From: Bimuria novae-zelandiae CBS 107.79
Taxonomy: Eukaryota; Ascomycota; Dothideomycetes; Pleosporales; Didymosphaeriaceae
Length of the DNA: 64,000 nucleotides
Assembly: GCA_010015655.1 (NCBI GenBank)
Contig: ML976664.1
Location: forward strand, 1,102,241-1,166,240
Direction of reading: 5' to 3'
Part shown: one piece after another, positions 35,001-48,653 of the stretch
How the letters are laid out: each line of letters starts with the position of its first letter
Numbering within the stretch: the stretch's first letter is position 1
Notes under the pieces: generated by a model
Database searches by the model: none
Told to the model about the DNA's origin: nothing
The model's input: only the letters and a program-made list of their open reading frames with translations
Program-made: the position numbers and the translations under genes

Positions 35001-37250
35001 AGAATTAACATAGATTCTGCACTATCTCCTGACATTATTACGCGAGCCAATACTGTACAAAAGGCGATAAGGATGCTTTAAAGTAAGAAGGCGAAAGTTA
35101 ATATTAATTATATAATTAATACTTAGAATAGCCTAACCTCGCACGAAGTGCTAAATCTTCTACTTAGTTTAGAAGTAATAATATAGCGTGAGAAGAAAGG
35201 ATAGCTCGGGCCGTATAAAATAAAAGGAATTAAAGATCGGGACATTATTATTAAGCTAGAGAACGGTCCAGTGAAATTCTAGGCTATATAAGTTAAGCTA
35301 TATTACTATATAGAGAATAAGGAACAATCTATACGAGACTTGCTAGACCTAGACAAACTAGTTCTTGTATAAAGGGATCTTCTACAAGTACGAAAGAGAG
35401 GTCGACCACGTAAGCAACTAGTGTTAATAGAAGAAGCAGCTCCGCACGATCTACTAGTAAAAGATATAGTATTAGATTTATTATACAAACTAGATCTAAA
35501 GCTAGCGCTATAACTAATTAAGAGAGGACGTGGAAGACCGCGCAAGAATCCCGTACAAGACATAATATTCCTTACCTAAAAGGAGAAGGATAATTACATG
35601 TTAGTAATTAAACTCCGCGTAGATAGTGTGATTACAATACCTAGGGAACTATTTAAAGAGTTAAACCGTATAAAAATAAAGAGCCTAATTACAGGAGACA
35701 CTTTTAAGGTGCTTACGTACAATCTATCTATTTACAAGGGACGAATCTTTAACCTTCGCCTTGTACGCGAAATAAAAGGGAAATCAACACAGCCATACGA
35801 AAAAATCACGACTTGTTTTTGCAGGGCATTCAGATGAGGAAAAGAAGGAGATCCTCACACAGTCTCCTACAATTCAAAGAATGAGCCAGAGGCTAATCCT
35901 GGCTATTGGCCCATCACTGATGGCTTCGTACGGTATGCACTGTGAGCTACGCGATATCACCCAGGCGTACGTACAGTCAATAGATAGACTCACACGAACG
36001 TTGTTCGCACGACCACCAAGAGAACTCCGTGAGAGTTTTCCTCCCCGCACGATATTTAGAGTTGTGCGGCCACTATACGGCGCAGCAGAATCTGGCCTGT
36101 ATTGGTTCAAGACATATCACAACCACCATAAGGACAAACTTCGCATAGAAACCTCCTCGTACGATCCATGCCTATTAATTATGCACGAAGGCATAATAAC
36201 GTTTAGAATTATAAGGCTATAAATAGATAACACCCTTAGTATTGTCACGACTAATTTCGCGCGACGTAAAGAAGAAGAGCTATAAAAAGCTAAGTTCCAC
36301 GCAAAGCCTAAGATAATTTTATTATATAAATAGCCTATAGAATTTAATAGAGGAAAGATCTAGCTCGTACGAGACAACACTGTAATCTTGTTAAATTAGA
36401 AGGGACAAGCTAGGAACCTCTATACGGTGGACCTAAACGCAAAGGGCGCCGCGTAGAAGTATATTAAATAGCGCGCACAAGGTGCCTATATCGCATTAGT
36501 ATATTAACCTAAGGTAGTATTTAACTTATCTATTATTACTTAAGCTATATTGCCGTCGCACGACAATATTAAGGCATTAAACGTATAAATCTAATAGCAA
36601 ATTAATAACTAGAATTAAGGACTATTATACGTACTACTAAATCTCTTTTGTACGAAGTTGTTTATCTTCACTAATAGATTATTCGCGAATAATAAGGACC
36701 TAAGTTTATAGCTTAGCTTCCTTATTATTCTTAGGACTAAGTAGCGTACTAGGAACTCGTATAACTTCGAAATCACGGGCAATATTATATACTAGAACTC
36801 CTCTAAGTGTAAACGCGTTACTCGCTCTATACTAGCTAGTAAGCTATACAGGATAGTAGGAGGATTTGACTACGCGATCGCACTAAGCACGATAATTAAC
36901 TAGATTACACGTACGCTTAGAATACCTCTAGTACCTTTTATAATATGCACGGATTTAAGATCTCTGTATAAATATCTTGTAAAGCTTAGTATAACAAACG
37001 AGAAGAGGCTTATAATTAATATTATATTAATTTAAGAATCGTACGAAAAGAGGGAGATTACAGAAATTAGGTAGATTAATAATAAGGATAACCTAGTAGA
37101 TGCCTGTATAAAGAAGGCGCTAAACTCTACGCTTAAAAAACTAATCTTATATAACTAACTAACTATAAGAGTTAAAGCGTTAGTTAACAGACTTAAGCCT
37201 ATACAAGAGGGGGAAAAGGGCGCTATAGAGTGAACGCTTCGTACGCGCAG
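32100..37250 (+). pseudogene. copia gag-pol relic 2
   Basis: A Gag-like proline-rich part is open at 32701-32949 and continues with stops as EKVVQF*KAWKKENNYTGQP. A protease-like DTGAA motif lies near 33990. An integrase region (about 34650-35060) shows NPGTNFAS-like and GPNGLVP segments. Reverse transcriptase is open at 35881-36222 with RDITQAYVQS and PLYGAAESGLYWFKTYH, the conserved copia blocks. The frame is broken throughout by TAA/TAG at Gln positions and the YVDD box is not intact. Confidence 0.82.
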
Positions 37251-37307
37251 GATAAAATAAGGCAAAAATTAGTAAGGTCTATATAAAGGAAAAAGAAAAG
37301 TTACTAG

Positions 37308-37537
37308 TGTCTAAATAGTAGTAGTCACGTAGACTAGACGCACACGGATCTTTGTGCGTAAGATCCGGAAGGGTACGGATCTCCGTGCACAGAGACTAGG
37401 AATATATTAACCCTTTCCTTCGTACAATAGACAGGGAGAAGCAATCAACACCAGTTACCCCCCCCCCCCGTACGATGTTTACACCGTGCAAACCTTTCTG
37501 CCTCGTACGCAATTGCTAGCAGAGAGTCCATTCAACA
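37308..37537 (+). repeat. 3' LTR of copia element 2, with a 12-base C run
   Basis: 230 bp; as the 5' LTR but with 12 C followed by GTACGATG, and fewer C-to-T changes near its end. Confidence 0.88.
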
Positions 37538-37624
37538 CTTTTTAAAATAAAAAGTATAATCCTATAAGTTAATTCCTAGGATAAGTCTAGTATAACTTAG
37601 TAATAGTTTATAGGTGCTAGACTT

Positions 37625-37990
37625 TATTAAAAATAAGTACTAAGCCTTTCACGCTGCGCTGCGCGCATATAAGGAGGTAGACCTAAATAATGACGAGATT
37701 GACACGCTCTATAACGCGATGCGTATGGCTACGAAGACCTTAGGCACTATTGTGTAGGTGACTTGCGCAGGGGAGGCGGGCATGAGTACGGCGGAGCTAT
37801 AGCTAGCCCAATACTCTACGCTAAGTCGCCTGCACACGGGCCTAGGGCGCGTAAAAGATGCTATTAACAAGGTGCGGGAGCAAGTTACGAAGTCTAGTTT
37901 AGGTCTTACGAAGCGTAAGAAGAAGGCTCTTATATTAGCTAATAATATACTAGGTAAGCTAAGCAGATCTAATATAAATTAGCTATTTAT
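37625..37990 (+). pseudogene. unidentified coding remnant, lysine-rich C-terminus
   Basis: Inside AT-rich sequence lies a GC-richer island that reads as about 110 codons with only a few stops, all fitting CAG/CAA to TAG/TAA: AFHAALRAYKEVDLNNDEID, then TLYNAMRMATKTLGTIVQVT-like sequence and a basic end LTKRKKKA. It looks helical. I do not recognise the family. It may be part of a transposon adjoining copia element 2. Confidence 0.4.
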
Positions 37991-38639
37991 CGTTCTAGCG
38001 TTTAGGTGGCTCTTAAATTTTTTTATATGATAGAAAAAATTTCTCTACTTCTACCTACTCTACTCTATTCTTTTATTACTAAATTTAAGTATCTAGTACT
38101 GTAGGAGTACCTAGGTAGTTTAAATATTTTTTTTTAAAAATTTGATATAAAATACTATACTAGGTCTGAATTATGCTCTACCTAGCTAACTTAGTATTTT
38201 AGTATCTTGTAAAATAATTTACTAGTTAGTATTTCTTTAACCTTCTATTCTTTAATACTATTAATATGGATAGTAGGCGGTTTTAGAGCTTCCTATCTAG
38301 GTAGAGGATCCTACGGATTCTTATATAAAAGTTCCAGAGTAAATACGATGTAGACACAAGAACCTAACAAAAGTATTAAATAATAAAAATAACTAATCTT
38401 TTTAAACACTTAAACAGGACTTTTCTACGTATTAGATAGCTTTTAGGTAGGTTACTTAATCACTAGATTATGAGTATTTAAGTAGACTATATTACATATA
38501 TCCTAATTATTAGGGCAGTAATATTAGTTAACTATAAATTATATTTAATCTTAAGCTTATTTTATATTATTCTTAACTAATTACTAAACAGCATGCATAC
38601 GCTGCGTAAGTAGTTTAGTATTTTAAAAATTTAAATTAT

Positions 38640-41068
<2,429 letters not shown>

Positions 41069-42180
41069 TTGCTTACATATAATATACTTTATAAGTAAGC
41101 TAATTACACAGGCGAGTGTATTACTCTGTCATCACTCTAGCTTCTAAACCAGTTTATTTTATAACGTAAGTAATACTTTATAGATTTTAACACTTTTCTA
41201 TACTATATGAAGCTGCGATCCAGGGCTAATAAAAAAAGAAAAATAATAATGGGCCTACTATTACGTAACCTATAAAAGAGAAAAACAGCATACTTATTTT
41301 AGTACTTAATTCTACTAACACCCTTTGAATTATTTTAATAGTTTAATTTAATATATATTTATAATATAGTAAAGTCTTAGAGCGTGCTTTAAAGAGTTAG
41401 ACCTTGAAATAATATAGTATTTTAAAAGTTAAGAAATATAACTCTCCTCTTTAAATAAACTATAAATCGATATAGTATAAATAATATAAGTGTTTTTTCT
41501 TTTATACACTTCCTATTTCCGTTAATAAGCTATAGATAGTTTTATAAAGTTATATTAAAGCTTTATAAATAGCGAAATAATTACTTTTAATCTTAATATT
41601 TACTAGTAGACTTCGTACTAGTATATTAGCTATAATATTAGACTAAACGCTATAGGACTTTACTAAAGTATATATCTAGCTTATACAAAGCTACCTAAAG
41701 TTATTATAGTTTATTATAACTTTTTAAGAGCTGTTACTAGGATTTAATACTATTATAAATACTTTTTTTTTATAGATTACGTAATACTGCGTCTATCTTT
41801 TTGCTCTCTTTTTCGTTTTATCACTTTTATAGTCTTAAATTATAACTTTCTATAGTACAAAAAATATTAGAATCTATAAGGTATTGGCTATGTTATAAAG
41901 AAAACTAATCTAAAGACTAAAGTATTGGCAGAGTGTTGCACTTGCTTATAAAGTAGGTTATAATAAAGTATATAAATAGTAATTACTAACTTTATATAAC
42001 TATTTATAGCCGAGTGGCATTGTAAGGGACTAGGTGCTCAAGGAACCAAAGGTGCTAAAAAATACTTATAAATTTAATAAAAAGTCTAAAGTTAAGCTTT
42101 AGATGTTAAACTTATATATCTAGGGTTCGCATAACCAAGGGTTACGGATCCGAGGCAATAACTGGGCGTAGCCTATTACA

Positions 42181-42257
42181 GGCATAGTGGTTAAATTCCT
42201 GGAAAGCATCACTCTTTGTACGCTAAAGTACGTGGGTTCGAATCCTACCGACGTGAC
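42181..42257 (+). other. tRNA-like sequence (degraded tRNA or SINE head)
   Basis: GGCATAGTGGTTAAATTCC resembles a D-arm/A-box. GTGGGTTCGAATCCTAC forms a T-arm with an excellent B-box (GGTTCGAATCC). GTACGCTAAAGTAC can pair as an anticodon-like hairpin with a 6-base loop. The acceptor strands do not pair (the 3' strand CGACGTG has no partner at the 5' end), so this is not an intact tRNA gene. It could be a tRNA pseudogene or the polymerase III promoter head of a SINE, given the repeats right after it. Confidence 0.45.
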
Positions 42258-42291
42258 AATCTGCAAAGGCAATATTTAGTTTTAATATTCT

Positions 42292-42433
42292 AGGGTTTAG
42301 GTGTGGCTAACACTCTGTGCAGTGGCTAGTACCGTGTAGCGCAACGTGAGTTTTAATGGTTAGGGGCTTAGGTATGGCTAACACTCTATGTAGTGGCTAG
42401 TGCCGTATAGCGCGACGTAAGTGTTATAAGGGC
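42292..42433 (+). repeat. two tandem copies of a 71-bp unit
   Basis: TGGCTAACACTCTGTGCAGT at 42304 recurs as TGGCTAACACTCTATGTAGT at 42375. Both units continue GGCTAGTRCCGTRTAGCGCR with only transition differences of RIP type. They start about 35 bp after the tRNA-like sequence. Confidence 0.75.
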
Positions 42434-44744
42434 TCTACGTACCTAAGCCTAGTCCAGGTTAGGGGAGGATAGGTTAAGGGTGGAGTGTCTTACGGATACT
42501 TAGTAGTCGAAAGCTAAAAATAGCCACGAGGTAGTTTTTAAGAATAATCTAATTCTATAATAAACTATAGAATAACTAACTAAGAGATTTACTAATCTAC
42601 TATAAGAGATGCACTTGTAGTATATTAAGTTAACTATAAGGAGTAAGAGAAGTATAGAGAAACTATTAAACTATATACTATTTATTTTAGTCCTCACTAT
42701 TATCTAAATTACTATTATAGTCCCGCTAAGATATCGTAGTCCCTTAGACTTCTATAGTCCCTTGGACTTCTCGCTTATACAGGACTATATTACGTAACTA
42801 CTAACCTAAGCTACCTCGCGTCTTTGTGTATTCTTATAACCTAATTATTTCGCTAATAATTACTCCCTTAGCGTAATTATCTAGTCTCCTTGTTCCTGTG
42901 GGGTTCATGATCGTAACGGTAAGTAGTAAAATATTTTAAAATAGAATAATAATTATACGTCACGTTTTAAAGAACTAATTAGATGTCTAGGATTACTTTT
43001 TTAAACTAATTAATGGGCTAGAATAATATCCTAATAAAGCCGGCTTGGAAAAAGTTACTAAATAACTTTACTATATAAGTCCACTTCGTCGTTCCTCCTT
43101 AGCGGACAATAATCTTTTTTAAAATATTTAGTAATATAAGTCTTAATAGCCTTAAGTTTCTTAAGAGTAGACTTATATAAGAGGCTAAACGAGTTTAGGA
43201 GAAATTTAGTTAAAATAATTTTATTATTATAAGATTAATAATTAAGTAGTTAATTTATTACTATCATACTAAAGACATTTTAGAACTAGCTATAGACACC
43301 TAAAAGACGTTCCTTAATAGATTTCTTATTATTAAGGTTATATTTTATCTTTAGATGCTAAATATAGTCTAATGTTTATTTAAGCTTGTATAAAGAAGTA
43401 GTAAAGAATTTATTAGTAGGACATTTTATAATAAAATAGAAAGCGTTAGCTAAAATAAAAGTAATTATAAAGTAATAGATAGGTTCTGCTAGTTTAAATA
43501 AAGCAAGCTTTAGAGTAAGTACGATATTAGTAGTACGTTTAGGAATAAGGACGCGAGGAAGAAGAAGAAGAAGTCCTTAAATATAATAAAGGAAAGGACT
43601 TTATTATCTTTAAAAATTATTCTATTTCTATAAAGCATTCTAGCGCTTAAGGTATTATACTACCTCGTAGGTAGGAATAGGTAGTTCTAACTATATTAGG
43701 ATAGTTTTAGATAGATTATAGTTTTAAGGACACTTTAATAGTTATATAATTTAATCTTATACAATATTAAGTTAGAGTTAGAATTGCTTTATCTATTTTA
43801 GGCTAATAATACAGTCTTAAGATCTAAGATCTATAATTATAAATGGGTAGTTATAGATTATTCTTCTATTAATCTTTATATAGAGACAAATATACGTATT
43901 AATAGGAACCTAAAGTTAGTTAGAAAATCCTTTAACTATAATCTAGTAGGATAGCTTTTAGATTAGTTTTCAAAAAGAACAAGATAATAATTTTAAAAAT
44001 AATAATTAGAAAAAGAAAACTTTATACGCTAGTATTAATAAGGGCGTAAAATTACATTCTAATTTCTTAAGAATAGAGTACGATGGTGTTTTAAAAATAC
44101 AGGCCTTTTAGTAAGTATAATAAATCAATATTAGTAAGATTATACTTACTTATCCTTACGGTAAAGTATTTTCCTAAATATTTTTATTTCCCGTTAGTAA
44201 TGCTTTATTAGTGTTAATAAATTTCTTATTAAAGTTCTAATTAACTTTAATCTTACGGACGCGTAGATTAGGGTATTTATAAATGTAATAGCTGAACTAT
44301 TTATAGTTATAGTAAGTCTGAACTAATAGCTTAGGTAGAACTAAGAGTTGTCTTGTCTTGTCCTAAGGAGGATTTGGACTAGACGCTTTTAGTAGTACGT
44401 ATAATGTCCTTATACGTGCGAGGGTACTTTTACTTCTACTAAAGCTAACTATAGGTTTCTTAAAAGCAGGCTTTAATTAGGCATATATATTATTATCGCA
44501 GAAGCTCGCTGGCTCCTGGCTAGAACTTTGTTATACTAGCTAGGATTAAGTCAAGTAGCTGGATTGCCAAGCACGTAATCTCCTTAACGCTATAAATAGC
44601 TAAGCTTCTAAGTAGGACTTTTACTCCTTAATAGACTTTATTTATAAGCTTTCTAATCATTATAACTATGCGCTATAGTTATATGCCTAGTACCTTTATA
44701 ACGTTTTGTAATATACTTTATACTAATTAATAATTATAGTAGTA

Positions 44745-44870
44745 AACTGTAATGTACGTCACCCTATACCACGCCGCCATACATTCCTCAAAGGAACGAG
44801 TAACGATAGCTATCGTTACAAGGCATAGGATAGTATATATAGGCATCGTGACATAAACTACTCTTTACTT
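44745..44870 (+). repeat. LTR-like segment with a 20-bp perfect palindrome
   Basis: A GC-richer patch in AT-rich sequence. GTAACGATAGCTATCGTTAC at 44800-44819 is a perfect palindrome. It is followed by a TATA-like AGTATATATAGGCATC and TGACA. The arrangement resembles the promoter part of an LTR in plus orientation, but no partner copy is in the window. It ends just before the RIP-mutated gene at 44881. Confidence 0.4.
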
Positions 44871-44880
44871 TTTATTATTC

Positions 44881-46856
44881 TTACGCTTACCTCCTAACGC
44901 TTATATCTTATAATAGAGCTAGACTATATAATAATTACTATAAAGCTTTTAGTAAGTAACTAACTTATAAATTATAATTTATTCCTACTTTAGTACGCGT
45001 AGCTTAAGTACCACGCAAAGGCTTAAGAGATATAAAATTATATTAACTTTAAGGCTTTTAAGTAAATAAATATATATAACTAAGCTCAAGAGCTACTAAA
45101 CTTAAATACTAAAAGACCTATATATATAATAGGTTAAGTGCTATACGCTAGAGTCTACTATTTATAATTAGCTTATAATAAAGATTTAGGTACTTTAGAA
45201 CTAAGTTTATACTATAGTTAATCTATAAAGGCTAAAGCTTATAATATTATAATTAAGTAATTAATAGACGCTGCAGGCACTAATTAATGAATTTAAGAAT
45301 AATTTGTATTTACGTAATAATAATTAGCAGGAGCAGGTATAATATAGATATAAAGAGATTACCCTACGCCCACAGAGTAGCAGAATAATAAATATAACTA
45401 AATAGCTATCTAAATAAAACCGCGCCCACGCTAACACTATACTTTTAAATTTTTTAAAAATACAGGATATACTACTAATAAAGGATTTTCTACGCTTAGT
45501 ATTATAATATAACTATAAGTAAGCTTAAAAAGAGCTTAATAACTTATCGCGACTAGGCGTAGTAGTAACTTTATTTTAAAAGGATATACTCACCAGCTCG
45601 CGTAGCTTGGCTAAATAACTAAGCACGTAGATATATACGCTACGCTTAAAAGGCGCACCCCTAGAGCTGCTGGATGACTTGCCGCGCGCTTCGGAGCTGA
45701 ATTTCATTTCTTACAACGACTCTTTCGGCGACGGCGCCCGGCCGATCGGACAAAAACTGGAGCTCTGGTACGACGATGACGGTGTTGGCGTTGAACGTGT
45801 GATTGCGTATATCATCACCCACAAGCTGAAGGCTGCCACCTTCGTCCTTGCCCGCGAGTGGGAGCACAACAGAAGGAAGTCTTTGCCTATCAGGCGCGAG
45901 ATGATCAGCTGGGACGCGATCCGTGACCTCAGTGACAGGGACTTTGACTTCCCGTTCTCGGAGTTTAGCGACGACCACCGCAGACTGAGGGCAGTGACCA
46001 AGGTGTACTTTGTATGGGCAGGTCATGCGAAGCTTGATGAGGTGGACCCGAGTAATGCCTCGACCTTCTACGAAGAGGTCACGAGCGCATGGACCATACT
46101 GCAACAAGCCAACGCGAAATGGACTCCCCAGTGTGGGCATGAGGAACTCGGTGGTAAGATATTTTTATTCCTAACATTTTCTGTACGTGTCTAATTCATT
46201 CGTAGACTACTCTATCGGTCCGTCTCTTGTCACAGAAAGCGATCCTCTCACCTAAGATTCTGCTACGCCTCGCGCTCTTCCAGACTTGTCAACAATCAAG
46301 CCAATCAAGCCGATCTAACCAAATTTAGTAACATCTTAACCTACACGAGCTAGTAAATTACCATATTAGGCTAGACCGGCTTGATTGGCTTGATTGTTGA
46401 CAAGTCTGCGCTCTTCAGCCTGTCAATCCGCCTATGCTAGGTGCAGCTACTCCTAGGACCGCGTTCAGTATCCACGACCAATCTCGCAGTCTCAGCTTCA
46501 TCAACAACGGCTCGAACGTCTCCTATAACGCTCGCACAGACCGCATCGAGGCCTTCATCCAGACGCTCCCAACTCCGACCTTCCACGGGGGTTCATCCGT
46601 GGCCTCCCGCGCATCCGAGCATCGCACTAGGAAGAGGAAGACCGCTGAAGACGTCGAGGCTGAGCGGAAGCGTTTCAAAAAGTGGGCGGAGATGAGGGAC
46701 GAGTACACCAAGCTCACTTCCCAGCATGCTCAGCTGAATTACTACAAGGAGAAGTTGAACAAGTACCAACGCCGCATTGAGGACAAGATGTCGGCTCAGT
46801 TTACTGCCGGAGAGCTGCTGAGGTTCCAGGCCATGGAAAGCATGGACGATTTGTGA
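44881..46856 (+). pseudogene. coiled-coil protein gene, 5' half RIP-mutated, 3' half hit by a nonsense codon and a MITE
   Basis: One reading frame can be followed from the AT-rich block into the gene island. From 44881 to about 45655 it is interrupted only by TAA/TAG at what look like Gln codons (for example around LQALINEFKN and KELNNLSRLGVVV). It then continues without stops as LPRASELNFISYNDSFGD (45679 on) to an intron at 46154-46205. After the intron SLVTESDPLT meets TAA (46253-46255, probably CAA originally) and the frame goes on into a hAT-type MITE (46281-46408). Beyond the MITE and its 8-bp duplication the same frame resumes, ending in a basic coiled coil (AERKRFKKWAEMRDEYTKLT) and TGA at 46854-46856. 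I do not recognise the family. The C-terminal ATG at 46434 could still start a 140-residue product. Confidence 0.7.
46281..46408. mobile_element. hAT-type MITE, copy 1 (128 bp)
   Basis: Starts CAGACTTGTCAACAATCAAG and ends with the inverted copy; the terminal repeat is 32 bp perfect, with more similarity beyond. The 8-bp duplication CGCTCTTC flanks it (46273-46280, 46409-46416). An 8-bp duplication with CAG...CTG ends fits a non-autonomous hAT element. It differs from copy 2 (53823-53950) at a single base. It lies inside a former coding exon. Confidence 0.92.
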
Positions 46857-47529
46857 ACACCTATGATAGCATCGGGTGGCGTACGTGAGAGTTGATCTGG
46901 AAATTGTAAGTGAGCTACCGTCAACGTCGGTGAATTTTGAAGCGCTCAATACATCTACTGAGGCGGGCATTCGGCGTTTTGAGCTACCAGGCTCTCCGTA
47001 TATAAAGAAAGTACACTGCCGTGAGCTTTCATAACTCCCTCCGGGACCCTCCATCCTTTCTTTCTTTCTTTGGTAAATAGGTAGTCTCAAACGAAACGCA
47101 TGCAAGAAGTGCCATTTCCAGTACGAGACCAATATTGACACCCGTAAATAAAAACATCACGTGACCTCGGTGTTGAACGATGCACGTGCGGTGGAAGGAC
47201 CTCATTATCGGGCTTATCAGCTTCGGAGTTTTAGTTGCTACAATATAACTGGCCACAAAGTCCTGCGTAACATCAGGGAAATGCCAAAGGACGATGGCAG
47301 ATAGCAGACACCTGCACCTTTCGCATCAGCAAAAAACAAAACACTCGTGCGTGATAAAACCCACGACTAAATTTCCTTCCAAAAGCATCAACGCAGTAAG
47401 AAAACTCAGTTATGTGTTTACGCAAAATCCTCATGCGATTAATATAATTAATTTTATACGTCACAAAGTCATACAAAGTGCCTCGGCACCTAAAAAAAAT
47501 AACAAGAATCGCAAACCCCGGGTACTGTA
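46857..47529. other. intergenic sequence
   Basis: No gene seen. It holds a short (TTTC)n run at about 47056-47072 and an AT-richer stretch near 47440-47500. It separates the broken coiled-coil gene from the peroxidase gene's 3' end. Confidence 0.4.
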
Positions 47530-48653
47530 TTACCTCGAATTCTTCTTCGGCAACGTCTTCGTGCAGTCCTTCAAATCCTGCAAGTTGGTCACCCCAAGGA
47601 GACTCATCCTGATGTACGCCTTCGCGTAGTCCTCGTTCCAGTGCGGCTGGTCGCCGATGAAGGAGTTCCACTCGTCGCTGATCTTGGGGTGCACGCTGAG
47701 GACCTTGTCCGAGGGTAGGACGAAGATGTCGGGGTTTTGCGGGTTCTGTGCGCGGGGCTGTTAGTTCATATATTGCAAAAGGTGAGAGGGGAGGGGTTTA
47801 CGCACTTGTAAAGTGTCGTTGTAGAACTCGACGTCCCACACGCCGGGCGTGGTATCAAGGGGTTTGCCAGCCTGCGAGGTGTCGACGAAGCGCTGCTTTG
47901 CAGCAGCATGCGCGCCGACGAGGGCCGCGAGATCGTGAGGAGTGAAGCCCTTGCGCTCGAACAGTGCGATGAGGTTATCAGGCGTGTCGTGCACATCTGG
48001 AAGCTTTCCCTCGGGCGCGGGGCCTGTAGCGTCCTTGCGTCCGATATAGGTCTTGATTCTAGGGCCCTTGGGACAGGTGCTGGTAGCGTGGTTGTGCGCG
48101 TACTGCGCGAGGTCGGCGTAGCCGACTTTGAACTGGGCTTGCACGTCGCGGAGTAGAAGGCGGACGGATTGCAACCCGTTGTTCTCGGGTCGGTCGATCT
48201 CGCCAAAGTCCATCATCAGTGAGCCGTCTGCGCCACCGGTGGTGGTGTCCTTGTCCCATGCGCCGGCATCGTGGAAGCCGAAGCGGATGGCCGCGCGGGC
48301 GTTGTCATTGCATTCTCCGTTGGGCTGTTTGAACTTCTTGGTGAGTTCGGCAGAAACATCCCACCCTTTACATGTCAGAATGATGTCTTTTGGAGAGAGG
48401 AGTACTACTAACAGACACAGCATTTGTCCAGTGTCGACAGACAGATCAAGGGCTTGGCTGATATTTCTCCATCTGCAACGCCCGACTTGACACCAGTCAA
48501 GATGTCTTTGAGGGATTGAAGAATGGGAGTGAGTATGCCGTTGAGCAAGTCCTCAATCAGGCCTGGGTGTGCTTTGCGTGGCTCAAGAGGGGTAGCGATG
48601 GCTTGTAAAGCCAAGCAAAGAAGAGGCAAAGCCAACAATGCCTTGCCGAACAT
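47530..48653 (-). CDS. secreted class II-type haem peroxidase, three exons
   Basis: Predicted extracellular haem peroxidase of the fungal class II (ligninase-like) superfamily, using hydrogen peroxide to oxidise substrates. Exons on the minus strand: 48653-48443, 48386-47806 and 47757-47530. The introns (56 and 48 bp) preserve phase and give 339 residues, the usual family size. Residues 1-20 form a signal peptide (MFGKALLALPLLCLALQAIA). The distal haem site RFGFHD has Arg105 and His109; the proximal His is His230 in LAALVGAHAAAKQRF. A GGADGS calcium-site-like segment follows the distal site, and Cys76, Cys96 and Cys175 are available for disulphides. The first intron is the least certain part: its donor GTCTGT is unusual but is the only phase-correct choice I found. 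The substrate is unknown; ascomycete members are mostly uncharacterised. Confidence 0.85.

Larger units (their letters stand above)
31657..37537 (+). mobile_element. full-length Ty1/copia retrotransposon 2, RIP-inactivated
   Basis: LTRs at 31657-31889 and 37308-37537 begin TGTCCAAATGG / TGTCTAAATAG and end CAACA or AACA, with the 5-bp duplication CTTTT on both sides (31652-31656, 37538-37542). Total 5,881 bp. An A/G-rich tract (GGAAAAAGAAAAG) precedes the 3' LTR. Each LTR contains a poly(C) run, 19 long in the 5' LTR and 12 long in the 3' LTR. Its LTRs do not resemble those of the first copia element, so it is a separate family. Confidence 0.9.
41069..43109. mobile_element. terminal-inverted-repeat insertion inside the gypsy pol gene
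   Basis: TGTCCGCTAAGGAGG at 41069-41083 has an inverted copy ending at about 43109. On the minus strand the gypsy reverse-transcriptase frame reads KAIKTYITKYFKKDY just above 43109 and RGFLQYFIKYRYGPF just below 41069. These are adjacent parts of one protein, so the 2.04-kb segment between is an insertion. No target duplication survives. It holds a tRNA-like sequence, a 71-bp tandem repeat and a CCCTTAGACTTCTATAGT-type direct repeat (about 42740-42775), but no recognisable transposase. The superfamily is unknown. Confidence 0.6.

Noticed and set aside
42181..42257. Functional tRNA gene
   Set aside because: The B-box and T-arm are good but the acceptor strands do not pair and the anticodon loop has six bases, so it is reported only as tRNA-like.
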